Positions 8,956 through 16,967 of a stretch of DNA of 47,147 bases are shown in pieces. Each line of letters starts with the position of its first letter. Positions within the stretch are counted from its first letter, which is position 1. A program made the position numbers and the translations under genes. The notes beneath the pieces were generated by a model, which worked only from the letters and a program-made list of their open reading frames with translations, was not told the DNA's origin and searched no databases. Origin of the DNA: JAICMB01 sp035295125 (lineage in GTDB: Bacteria; Acidobacteriota; Terriglobia; Bryobacterales; Bryobacteraceae); NCBI GenBank assembly GCA_035295125.1, contig DATGJP010000019.1:1-47147 (forward strand). The letters are read 5' to 3'.

Positions 8956-10414
8956 CATGCCGCCTCTCGACGATTATCTACGGTTTCTTCCGGAAATCAT
9001 CTTGAGCATCGCCGGGACCATCATCATGGTTCTGCAGGTCCTGATGCCCGAGGAGAAGCCCAAATCGGCGCTCGGGCATCTGTCGCTTGCGGCGCTTATC
9101 TTTGCGCTTTGGGGCTCGATCGTAGCCTATGGACACACCGGTACGGCGTTTTCGAGCATGATCATCGTGGATGGATATGCGACGTTCTTCCGGGTGCTAG
9201 TCATCTGCGTGGGCATTCTGAGCGTCCTGTGCTCGTACCAATACCTGACGAGGGAGCGCGCCAACCAGGGCGAATACTACGCTCTATTGCTGTTCTCTGT
9301 CGTGGGCCAATGTGTCATGTCGGCGGCGAACGAACTGATCATGATCTTCATCGGTCTTGAGATCTCGTCGATTGCCACTTATATCCTCGCCGGGTACCTG
9401 CGCGACGACAAGCGGAACAACGAAGCCGCGTTGAAGTACTTCCTGCTGGGTTCGTTTGCCACGGCATTTCTGCTATACGGGATTGCCTGGATTTATGGTG
9501 TCACTGGGACCACCAATCTGCCACAGATTTACACCAAGCTTTCTGCCCAAAGCGCTTTGCCGTCAAACGGCATCCTGATCGGTACCGCCGCTGCTCTGAT
9601 GTTTGTCGGATTTGCATTCAAGGTCTCAGCCGCGCCGTTCCAGATCTGGGCGCCGGACGTCTATCAAGGCGCGCCGGCTCCTGTCACGCTATTCATGTCG
9701 GCAGGACCTAAAGCGGCTGCCTTCGCGGTGTTCGTTCGCGTCTTCATGACCGCGTTCGAACCGGTCGCCACACGCTGGGAGCCGTTCGTGTGGTCGTCCG
9801 CGCTTGCGACCATGTTCATCGGGAACTTCGCCGCGCTGATCCAGACGAATATCAAACGCCTGCTGGCGTATAGCTCCATCGCGCATGCGGGTTACATCAT
9901 GGTGGCCATCGCCGCCCACAACCAGATCGGCACGGCAGCCGTGATGTTCTACCTGGCAGCTTACGCGCTGATGAATATCGGCGCCTTCGCGGTGGTAACG
10001 CACTTCTCGCGCCAGGGTGAGCGGTACGTTAACGTCGACGACCTGGCTGGCCTCGGCTGGAAGCAGCCGGTCACCGCGGCGCTCTTCTCCATCTTCCTGC
10101 TCTCGCTGATCGGCGTTCCGCTGACCGGCGGCTTCTTTGGGAAGTTCTATATCTTCAAAGCCGCGCTCGACGCTCACCTGATCTGGCTGTCGGTTCTTGG
10201 CTTGTTGAACAGCGCGGTGGGCGCCTACTACTACCTGCGCATCATCGTTGTCATGTACATGAACGAGCCGGGCGAGGCGACGGCTTCCCTGCAGCCGCTC
10301 AGCGCCGGAGTGAAGACCGCACTGTGGGCATCCGCGCTGGGAACGCTGTTGCTGGGGATCTTTCCTTCAGTTCTGCTGAACTTCCTGAACGGATCGGCTA
10401 CGCTGACTAAGTAG
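8945..10414 (+). CDS. nuoN: NADH-quinone oxidoreductase subunit N
   Basis: NuoN is the third antiporter-like subunit of complex I (ND2 homologue), next to NuoK in the membrane arm. Typical motifs are IFIGLEISSIATYILAGY with the Glu of the proton path, FKVSAAPFQIWAPDVYQGAP, and QTNIKRLLAYSSIAHAGY. The length of 489 residues is standard. It is the last gene of this nuo operon in the window. Its end overlaps by eight bases the end of a small gene on the other strand, so there is no room for a conventional terminator before that gene. Confidence 0.97.
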   Translation: MPINMPPLDDYLRFLPEIILSIAGTIIMVLQVLMPEEKPKSALGHLSLAALIFALWGSIVAYGHTGTAFSSMIIVDGYATFFRVLVICVGILSVLCSYQYLTRERANQGEYYALLLFSVVGQCVMSAANELIMIFIGLEISSIATYILAGYLRDDKRNNEAALKYFLLGSFATAFLLYGIAWIYGVTGTTNLPQIYTKLSAQSALPSNGILIGTAAALMFVGFAFKVSAAPFQIWAPDVYQGAPAPVTLFMSAGPKAAAFAVFVRVFMTAFEPVATRWEPFVWSSALATMFIGNFAALIQTNIKRLLAYSSIAHAGYIMVAIAAHNQIGTAAVMFYLAAYALMNIGAFAVVTHFSRQGERYVNVDDLAGLGWKQPVTAALFSIFLLSLIGVPLTGGFFGKFYIFKAALDAHLIWLSVLGLLNSAVGAYYYLRIIVVMYMNEPGEATASLQPLSAGVKTALWASALGTLLLGIFPSVLLNFLNGSATLTK

Positions 10415-10631
10415 AATTCGCGATCGCTTCGTTGGCGATCACCATCAACTTGTCGCAACACCCGCTGAGCGAAAGGCTCGCATCGTGCAGGGAGTGTCCG
10501 TTGATCTTCAAACGAGGTGGTTTGTGATGGTCGGGGCAATAAACGCCCTGCAGCTTGCGTTGTGCCTGCTGCTTAAACTGCTCGAAGCGCGCTTTTTCGA
10601 GTTCGGCAGCCACCTGCAAACATATTAGCAT
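10407..10631 (-). CDS. Small Cys/His-containing protein of unknown function
   Basis: This is a 74-residue protein if the ATG at 10631 is used, or 68 residues from a GTG at 10613. It opens with an amphipathic charged helix (AAELEKARFEQFKQQAQRKL). It then has YCPDHHKPPRLKINGHSLHD and SGCCDKLMVIANEAI. The CPxHxKPP start, the following strand and the Cys-Cys pair before a helix resemble small conserved hypothetical proteins seen in many bacteria. I know no function for them. The Cys/His set could bind a metal, but this is a guess. The gene converges on nuoN and overlaps its last eight bases. Confidence 0.6.
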   Translation of the reverse strand: MLICLQVAAELEKARFEQFKQQAQRKLQGVYCPDHHKPPRLKINGHSLHDASLSLSGCCDKLMVIANEAIANST

Positions 10632-10656
10632 GCAGGTGTTTGAAACAACGGTGGCA

Positions 10657-10712
10657 CAGGCGGTTTCGCCTGGGCATGCCCGGTGCGGTCCAAAGCCAGG
10701 CGGAACCGCCTG
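10657..10712. repeat. Pair of REP-like palindromes
   Basis: Two 16-base palindromes lie in the gap between the small gene and the phosphoesterase gene. The first, CAGGCGGTTTCGCCTG, is at 10657-10672 and the second, CAGGCGGAACCGCCTG, is at 10697-10712. Each folds on itself with 6-7 bp GC-rich arms. They are also near-perfect inverted copies of each other, so the whole stretch can form one long hairpin with a loop of about 24 bases. No T-run follows on either strand, so a classical intrinsic terminator is not obvious. The arrangement resembles REP-type intergenic elements and may cap the 3' ends of both flanking transcripts. Confidence 0.65.
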
Positions 10713-10737
10713 CTTCACGCTTCCACAGCTCTCTTGT

Positions 10738-13239
10738 TCAGCGTCGGTCGCGATCGTCATCGTCCGTGTCGACCGACAGCGGAGCGAAAACGGCGTGATG
10801 CGCACCGGGATACGGCGTATTCCAGCCGCGAATCTCATGCCATAGAATGCGATTTAACCGCTCCGTCGGCGCGTCGTCGGGTATATCGAAGCGCATCTTC
10901 GACGACGCGACCGCCGCCTGCCGCGCGCTGCCATTCAGCGCCCGGGCCGGAGGATTCACATCCCGCAGCGAAATCACCGGATCGACGGCGCTGTACGCCG
11001 TCAAATCAGCCTGCTGCTGAAAGCTATATCGCATGTCGTCCGCAATCAAATCGAACAGGGACATGGTCGGAAGCCCCAGGATCACTTCGATCGTTTTCAC
11101 CATGCTCTGCGTCGAATAGAACGTCGAATCGACGTGGCCGCGACGCGTATAGGGGCTGACGGCGAGTGCCACCGTGCGATGGCCGTCGACGTGGTCGACG
11201 CCATTCTGCGCATCGTCTTCAACCACAAAAATCACCATTTTCGGCCAGAATTTGCTGTGCGTCAGACCGTCCACGATCTGCCCGACCGCGAAATCGTTGT
11301 CGGCAACCATGGCTTTCGGAGTCGATGATCCAGGATTGGTGCCGTTCGTGTGATTCGAAGGCAATTGCACCAGCATCAGGTTCGGCATGGCCCCCTGCTG
11401 TTCCATACGGTGAAGATCGGCGAGGAAAATTCGAGCCCGCACGACGTCGGGAATGCCAGTGGTGTAGGTGGGATAACTCCGAACCAGCAACTTGTCGACT
11501 GTCGGAATCGGAGCGGTCATATTCCATTCGTTCCTAAAATCCTCGCCTTTGCTCCAGCGATCGAAGTACTCCTGCCGTTTTGCTCCGGGTACGGTCAGAT
11601 GCCCGGCGTACTCACCATAGATTCGAACTGTCTTCCCCCGCGCCAGTGCGTAATCCCACAGAAAACCGCTCTTGGAATACGCAATGGGATCGGTCCCATC
11701 GAAGGGATAACTGCGCCCCGCGTAACCCGGCCACAGACAATAATCGGTTTCGTTCGCTTGCGTGATCCATTGATGACCATCGGCGCTGTTACCGCCGGTG
11801 GCGTAGAAATTGTCCAGCAACACGAACTCATCGGCGAGCTTGTGCTGGTTCGGCGTCACGTCTTTGCCGAACATGACAAGCGACGGGTCGCCATTGCCCT
11901 TCGCGATATCGCCGAAAACCTGGTCATACGTGCGGTTTTCTTTGATGATCCATACGACGTGCTCAATCGCCTGCGGAAACGCCTTAACCGCTTTCCCTTC
12001 TGATGTCGCGGGCTGCATGCGGTTGTTGATCGTTACCGCCGTGGTGTAGCTAGCCAGTTGTGCCGCATCGGGTATGGGCAACACGGCAACCGATCCCCGG
12101 TCGGCATGTACGTACCGTTTCGAAGGCTGCTCGCGCCAGCCGGAACCGGCCCCCAGCAGCGCCGAAATTGCAAGCCATTTTCCGTCCGCGCTCAGCGAAA
12201 GGCTGTTTGGATACCAGGCTGTCGGAATCATGCCTCGCATGGTTCCATTTGCCGCATCGAGAACAACAACTGCATTGATGCCGCCGCACGCGACATAAAG
12301 CGTCTTGCGGTCGGTAGCGAGCGCTAAAGCGGTAGGCGCAATACCGGCCGCTTTCACCGCGAACGGCTGGATCGCGAAGGTTTGCGCAACCTTCAAGGTT
12401 TCCGAATCGATCACCGATATCGAGTCGCTGTTTCCATTCGCCACGTACAAGCGGCGTCCGGTTTCATCCCAAAGGATCGCGGTGGGGTGGAGCCCGACCT
12501 CAATCGTGTGCGTGACCGTTGCTGTGGCAAGATCGATGCGCGTGACCGTACCGGTTGACGCGATGCCGCGCTGATCGATCACCACGTGATCGGCTGCCGC
12601 CGCGGGACCTACCGCGCCGCTCAGTTCTCCGGCTTTCGCCGCCCGTCCGCCCCAATTCGTCACAAACGCGATGCTGCCGTCATGTGCAATGGCGGCGCCG
12701 AACGGAGCGATGCCGGTCGGAGCTTTGCCCACCAGCCAGGTGCTCTTGAGATCGATCACCGCGAGTTGGTTATTCGCGATCAATGGAACAACGGCCAGTC
12801 GGCGGCCCTTGGCGTCTGGCTGCGGCGCCACGGCGATGGCGCCGGCAACATATGTACCAAGGTCGTCCCCGAGCGGTGTAAGTTGATCGCCATTTAGCGC
12901 CAGAAACTGGACATGGCCGTGCTTTTCAGTGGACAGGAGCGGCACGCCCGCGACCGCATCAAAGCTGAGACCCTGTAGTCCCGGCGTGGCGCCAAGCGCG
13001 ATCTTGTCCAGCACGCGATTTGCTTTCCAATCGAGCCGATAGAGCTGCGACGCATTCGCCACCCACAAGTCTCCGAAGTCCTTTCCGAAGGCGACACCGT
13101 ACACACGGCCGTCGAAAACGGCGGGTACGCCGGCCGGCGTGATTGCCTGGCGCGTTGTTACCACTCCCGGATCGGTCACCGATCGAACCTGCGCGGACAA
13201 AACAAGCCCAGCGCAAAAGACGAATGGAATAAAGCGCAT
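10738..13239 (-). CDS. Secreted YVTN beta-propeller / phosphoesterase protein
   Basis: This is an 833-residue exported protein. A signal peptide (MRFIPFVFCAGLVLSAQVRS) leads into about 400 residues of YVTN-type propeller blades, for example RRLYVANGNSDSISVIDSET and KTLYVACGGINAVVVLDAAN. The C-terminal half is a phosphoesterase domain of the phospholipase-C/acid-phosphatase type. It opens at VWIIKENRTYDQVFGD and has FVVEDDAQNGVDHVDGHRT near its end; these acidic and His residues normally hold catalytic metals. Proteins with this layout are called bifunctional YncE/alkaline phosphatase family; their substrates are unknown. It lies 20 bases downstream of qhpE on the same strand and may be cotranscribed with the qhp genes. 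A role in amine oxidation is not shown. Confidence 0.85.
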   Translation of the reverse strand: MRFIPFVFCAGLVLSAQVRSVTDPGVVTTRQAITPAGVPAVFDGRVYGVAFGKDFGDLWVANASQLYRLDWKANRVLDKIALGATPGLQGLSFDAVAGVPLLSTEKHGHVQFLALNGDQLTPLGDDLGTYVAGAIAVAPQPDAKGRRLAVVPLIANNQLAVIDLKSTWLVGKAPTGIAPFGAAIAHDGSIAFVTNWGGRAAKAGELSGAVGPAAAADHVVIDQRGIASTGTVTRIDLATATVTHTIEVGLHPTAILWDETGRRLYVANGNSDSISVIDSETLKVAQTFAIQPFAVKAAGIAPTALALATDRKTLYVACGGINAVVVLDAANGTMRGMIPTAWYPNSLSLSADGKWLAISALLGAGSGWREQPSKRYVHADRGSVAVLPIPDAAQLASYTTAVTINNRMQPATSEGKAVKAFPQAIEHVVWIIKENRTYDQVFGDIAKGNGDPSLVMFGKDVTPNQHKLADEFVLLDNFYATGGNSADGHQWITQANETDYCLWPGYAGRSYPFDGTDPIAYSKSGFLWDYALARGKTVRIYGEYAGHLTVPGAKRQEYFDRWSKGEDFRNEWNMTAPIPTVDKLLVRSYPTYTTGIPDVVRARIFLADLHRMEQQGAMPNLMLVQLPSNHTNGTNPGSSTPKAMVADNDFAVGQIVDGLTHSKFWPKMVIFVVEDDAQNGVDHVDGHRTVALAVSPYTRRGHVDSTFYSTQSMVKTIEVILGLPTMSLFDLIADDMRYSFQQQADLTAYSAVDPVISLRDVNPPARALNGSARQAAVASSKMRFDIPDDAPTERLNRILWHEIRGWNTPYPGAHHAVFAPLSVDTDDDDRDRR

Positions 13240-13259
13240 GCTTTCGAAATGCTATCAGA

Positions 13260-13856
13260 TCACATCATCCGCATTGATGACAGGCAGCCGGTCACGTTTG
13301 CAACCGCAAAACTGATGCCTTTCAGGTTCTGTTCCGGTGGGACACCGGGGATCGGGCGAGGATAACCCGACGCGCGATAGACTTGCCGCCCGTTTTCGAG
13401 GACATCGACGCGGCATTCCTCGCGTGGGCAGTCCCAATCGAGTAGTACCGGAATAACGCCCCGAAGGCTGCCCGGCAGCCATCGCACGCCCTCATGCTCG
13501 TATGCGGACACAATTTTCGTGCCGTCCGCGAGTGCCTCGTCCACCGCCAGCTGAAGCATCGGGCCATTGTCCAGATCGGTGGTGCCGAGGCTCAAATTGA
13601 TCAACTGTATTCCGTTCGCGGCGCACCAGTGGATCGCACGCACCAGCGTTATGACATCGGTGGCGAGTTTGCGGTCGAAGATCTTGACGGCGTACAGTTC
13701 CGCATCCGGAGCCTTCTCGCGGATCGCAGCAGCTACGGCCGTGCCATGCCCGACGCGATCGATCACATCGTCGCCGACAATCGCTACGCCACCGGCAATA
13801 CCGCCCACGTGTGAATGTCCGGCATGAATGCCACTGTCGACTACCGCGACCTTCAT
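13260..13856 (-). CDS. qhpE: QHNDH maturation serine protease QhpE (subtilisin-like)
   Basis: This is a compact 198-residue S8 peptidase without a signal peptide. The catalytic triad is visible as Asp7 (VAVVDSGIHAGHSHVGG), His37 (GHGTAVAAAI) and Ser182 (GISFAVANVTG, corresponding to the usual GTSFAAA). Where most subtilases have AGNEG with the oxyanion-hole Asn, this one reads YEHEG, placing His121 there. In known QHNDH systems QhpE works in the cytoplasm and removes the leader of the gamma subunit after QhpD and QhpG have acted. The lack of a prodomain and signal fits that role. The ATG overlaps the qhpF stop (ATGA). Confidence 0.87.
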   Translation of the reverse strand: MKVAVVDSGIHAGHSHVGGIAGGVAIVGDDVIDRVGHGTAVAAAIREKAPDAELYAVKIFDRKLATDVITLVRAIHWCAANGIQLINLSLGTTDLDNGPMLQLAVDEALADGTKIVSAYEHEGVRWLPGSLRGVIPVLLDWDCPREECRVDVLENGRQVYRASGYPRPIPGVPPEQNLKGISFAVANVTGCLSSMRMM

Positions 13857-15568
13857 TGCGCACCCGCCACGCTCAGAAAATGACGGGCGAACGCTCCCGA
13901 TGATTGCCGCAGGTCGGCCGGGGAGCCCTCTTCCACGACGTGAGCGTCGCGCAAAACGATTACGCGGTCGGCTTGAGCGGCGAGTTCCAAACGGTGTGAG
14001 ATGACGATTGTGGTTCGGCCCCGCATCAGCGCGGCATAACCGGCAATCACCTGGCGTTCGGTGCCAGGGTCAAGTGCGGCGGTCGGTTCGTCGAGGATAA
14101 GGACCGTCGGATTAGCAAGAAACGCGCGTGCAATAGCCAGACGCTGTCGCTCGCCGGCGGATAGCGCCGTCCCCCGTTCCCCGACCACCGTTTCGTAACC
14201 CCGCGGCAAGCTTTCGATAAAGGCTTGTATCCCAGCGGCGCGGCAAGCTTCAACCAGTTCCGAATCCGAAGCATCCGGCCGCACATAGCGCAGGTTCTCC
14301 GCGACGGAAGCATGAAATACGAAGGGCTCCTGATCGACGAGGACGACGTGACGCCGCAGGTCGTGTAATGACACACTGCGCAGGTCATGGCTGTCTAGCC
14401 GGATGCCGCCGTTGTCCGGATCGAGGAGCCGCAGCAGCAGGTCGGCAATCGTAGACTTCCCACTTCCGCTCGGACCGACGATCGCCACCGTTTCCCCGGG
14501 GTGGACCTCGAAACTCAGATGCTCCAGCACAGCGGCATCGCGATCGAATCGGAATGTTACGTCGTCAAAGGTGATGCGGCCTTCGCAGTGATCCAAACGA
14601 GTTGCGTCAGGCTGCTCTACCACCTCGGGCGCTGTATCCAGGATCTGATTTACACGGGCCAACGATACGCGCGCGGTCGCAAGGCTCGTATACAGCCCGA
14701 GCAGCGCCTGGATTGGAGGGAGAATGCGCATCTGATACGCGATGAATGCGATGAAGCTCCCCATCGTCAACTCAGCGTGAATAACGCGCCAACCGCCATA
14801 CAGGAACACGAGGATCGTACCGGCGGAGAGCAGCAGGTTTGGCAGCCCGCCCGAGAAATAGGTCAGGCGCTGTACCGACATGAGTGAATCAATGAAGGAA
14901 TCGTTCTTGCTCCGGAATCGCCCTGCCTCCCGCTCCTGCGCATTCGAGGTGACGACCAGTTTCATTCCCTGCAGGGTTTCGATGAGGAAGCTTCCGATGT
15001 TCGCGCTCGCCTGCCGCATCACGGCGATCTTACCCTCCAGCGAGCGCCGATAGCGATTCAGGACAAAGACAGTCAGGGGCAGGACCGCGACCCCCGCGAG
15101 GAACAATCGCCAGTCGAGCCAAACCAGCATGACAACCGTGCCGATGAGGTACAGCACATTTCCCACCCACGCCAATACGCTCTCAGCGGCGATCCGCTGG
15201 ATCTCACCGATGTCGTTATTGATGCGGCTGACAATATCGCCGAGTCGGGTCCGCGCGTAGAAGCGTGGCGACAGGAGCTGCAAGTGGCGATACAATGCCA
15301 GTCGCATGTCGAAGAGAATCTCCGCCGAAACACGCGTGTAGCGAAGACCGCTCACGACATTCAGCCCGAAGCTCGCAAGCGTGAGTCCGGCGAACAGAAG
15401 CACAATGCGAAGCAAAGCCGCCCAGTTGCGTCCGAGTAGCGCCTGATCGACCAGCCCCTTCGTAAGGTAAGGCAGGAACAGCGAAAGAACCGTTCCAATC
15501 AGGCTCAGACCAATGACCAGCGCCAGGCGTCGCCAATACGGCAGAATGTACGCGAGGGCGCGCTTCAT
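13853..15568 (-). CDS. qhpF: ABC transporter QhpF (exporter for the QHNDH gamma subunit)
   Basis: This is a half-size ABC exporter of 571 residues, with an N-terminal six-helix transmembrane domain fused to an ATPase domain. Walker A is GPSGSGKST at residues 365-373. The signature is LSAGERQRLAIARAF, Walker B is VLILDEPTAALD, and the switch His is in ISHRLE. In QHNDH operons this transporter is proposed to carry the cross-linked QhpC across the inner membrane, because QhpC lacks a Sec signal. It has no N-terminal C39 peptidase domain, consistent with QhpE doing the cleavage. Both ends overlap their neighbours by four bases (qhpB stop, qhpE start). Confidence 0.9.
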   Translation of the reverse strand: MKRALAYILPYWRRLALVIGLSLIGTVLSLFLPYLTKGLVDQALLGRNWAALLRIVLLFAGLTLASFGLNVVSGLRYTRVSAEILFDMRLALYRHLQLLSPRFYARTRLGDIVSRINNDIGEIQRIAAESVLAWVGNVLYLIGTVVMLVWLDWRLFLAGVAVLPLTVFVLNRYRRSLEGKIAVMRQASANIGSFLIETLQGMKLVVTSNAQEREAGRFRSKNDSFIDSLMSVQRLTYFSGGLPNLLLSAGTILVFLYGGWRVIHAELTMGSFIAFIAYQMRILPPIQALLGLYTSLATARVSLARVNQILDTAPEVVEQPDATRLDHCEGRITFDDVTFRFDRDAAVLEHLSFEVHPGETVAIVGPSGSGKSTIADLLLRLLDPDNGGIRLDSHDLRSVSLHDLRRHVVLVDQEPFVFHASVAENLRYVRPDASDSELVEACRAAGIQAFIESLPRGYETVVGERGTALSAGERQRLAIARAFLANPTVLILDEPTAALDPGTERQVIAGYAALMRGRTTIVISHRLELAAQADRVIVLRDAHVVEEGSPADLRQSSGAFARHFLSVAGAQ

Positions 15569-16629
15569 GGAAGCACGTAGAGGCCGGTGGTCGTATCGGT
15601 ATCGAGCGTTATCGTGCGCATGTATTGGAACGTCGCGGCGTCGTAGAGGTCGATGGTATTGCCCGCATTGTAGATATACAGCACCTTGCCATTCGAACTC
15701 GTCTTGATCGACATGCGCGGACGTCCCGGAAACTCCAAGCGGCGATCGAGCTTGCGATTTGCAAGGTCGAAGCTCCAGAATTCATAGCGGCCTACTTCCG
15801 AATGCAGCCCGTAGCCGAACTTGCGACCGGGCGCCAATGCGAAACTGACGCCGATCGCAGGGCCGAGTGCGAAGAAATCGATGCTCTTCCCGGTCAGATT
15901 TACTCGCGCCACACCCATGATGCGACGGTTCGCCACCGGGTCCTGCACCTGGAACAAGCCCGTGAGGTATCCCGGTTCTTCGTTGCTGTCATCAATCGAG
16001 CCGAGGTTAATTCGTCCGAATCCGTCCTCGATCGGGCGCGACAACTCCCACTTATCGACCTGCTTGAACTCCTTCGTGTCGTAAATGATGATGTCCGGAC
16101 CGAACAGGTACATCAGTTTGCCGTCAGGCGAAAACTTGATTCCGGCGAACTCGCGCTCGTCGCCGTCCGGCCAAGGAATGGTCCGAATCACCTTGTGCGT
16201 TTTCAGGTCGTACTGCTGCAGCGTCGGCGGGCCGATCTCCCAGCGATCCGGCTGCTTCGTCGCGGACTTCGAAAGGATGACCATAAAACTGTTGCTCGGG
16301 TCCACTTCGAAGCTGCGAATGCGTACCTTCTTGTTGCCTTCGCTCAATCGGAACGTGTCGATCACCTGGCGGTTGGCGATGTCGGCAACCTCGATGTCTT
16401 CGAACAGCGAGTTCATGAAATAAAAACGCTTGTGATCCTCCGACAGGTTGAGGTCGTCCGGGATGCCGGTCTTCGTCTTAATGTCGCCGATCACTTTGCC
16501 GGACGCTTCGTCAATGATGAGGATCTGACCCGGCCGGCCACCGATGTACAGCTTGCCGTTGCCGGGCGACACCTCCGCCGCCCATGCCGCCAGTGTGAGA
16601 GCCGCAACTGAAATGAGAAGGATTCGCAT
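15565..16629 (-). CDS. qhpB: Quinohemoprotein amine dehydrogenase beta subunit
   Basis: The 354-residue product starts with a Sec signal (MRILLISVAALTLAAWA). It continues as a YVTN-like seven-bladed beta-propeller; blades are visible at KLYIGGRPGQILIIDEASGK, EDIEVADIANRQVIDTF, KVLYIYNAGNTIDLYDAATF and others. In the known enzyme the beta subunit forms the active-site wall that covers the CTQ-bearing gamma subunit. The open frame extends upstream of 16629, but the ATG there is preferred. It begins the signal peptide and shares its A with the qhpC TAA (TAATG), whereas the upstream extension is just qhpC read in another frame. The length matches known beta subunits. Confidence 0.9.
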   Translation of the reverse strand: MRILLISVAALTLAAWAAEVSPGNGKLYIGGRPGQILIIDEASGKVIGDIKTKTGIPDDLNLSEDHKRFYFMNSLFEDIEVADIANRQVIDTFRLSEGNKKVRIRSFEVDPSNSFMVILSKSATKQPDRWEIGPPTLQQYDLKTHKVIRTIPWPDGDEREFAGIKFSPDGKLMYLFGPDIIIYDTKEFKQVDKWELSRPIEDGFGRINLGSIDDSNEEPGYLTGLFQVQDPVANRRIMGVARVNLTGKSIDFFALGPAIGVSFALAPGRKFGYGLHSEVGRYEFWSFDLANRKLDRRLEFPGRPRMSIKTSSNGKVLYIYNAGNTIDLYDAATFQYMRTITLDTDTTTGLYVLP

Positions 16630-16967
16630 TATGGAAACACCAGGTCGATTTTGCGCCAGTCCTTCTGAGCGGCGGCACACTTCGCCGTCCAGTCCGGCGC
16701 GTGGTTGAGCTGATCCGGCACCTGCGCGGGCCAGAAGCAGCCGGTATGGCAGTCGTACAGGTCGCGCTCCACGGGCTGGCACAAGCCGGCCGTTCCACCG
16801 CTCGAATCCGCTTCCCAGCCCGGCGAGAAAATCAGCGTGCACCCGAGTGGGATGTGCGGCTGCGGCGGAGGCTGCTGTGGCGGACCCTGCTGCAAGGCCA
16901 CCACCTCGCCGGCCATTTGCTTCTCAATGCGCTCAGCCTTCGAGTTAATTGACGTGAGGTGCTTCAT
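16629..16967 (-). CDS. qhpC: Quinohemoprotein amine dehydrogenase gamma subunit (CTQ precursor)
   Basis: This is a 112-residue ribosomally made, heavily cross-linked subunit that carries the catalytic cofactor cysteine tryptophylquinone. In the Pseudomonas putida enzyme the links are Cys7-Glu16, Cys27-Asp33, Cys41-Asp49 and the CTQ pair Cys37-Trp43. Here Cys43/Glu52, Cys63/Asp69, Cys77/Asp85 and Cys73/Trp79 reproduce all four spacings, with a constant offset of 36. That predicts a leader of about 36 residues, rich in Pro and Gln (QQGPPQQPPPQP), and a mature part of about 76. The residue before the CTQ Trp is Phe78. A fifth Cys, Cys97 in DWTAKCAAAQKDW, has no counterpart in the classical pattern. 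The ATG at 16967 has AGGA six bases upstream and lies inside qhpD. Confidence 0.93.
   Translation of the reverse strand: MKHLTSINSKAERIEKQMAGEVVALQQGPPQQPPPQPHIPLGCTLIFSPGWEADSSGGTAGLCQPVERDLYDCHTGCFWPAQVPDQLNHAPDWTAKCAAAQKDWRKIDLVFP

Noticed and set aside
10422..10440. GATCGC/GCGATC hairpin just after nuoN as a terminator
   Set aside because: The stem is only six bases with no T-run, and it lies inside the coding sequence of the small minus-strand gene.
15625..16611. Plus-strand frame of 328 codons opposite qhpB
   Set aside because: Its composition is typical of an antisense shadow, and it has no neighbour or motif support. qhpB on the other strand has a signal peptide and propeller blades.
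16630..16842. N-terminal extension of qhpB upstream of 16629
   Set aside because: The extra 71 codons are qhpC read out of frame. The ATG at 16629 begins a clean signal peptide and overlaps the qhpC stop.
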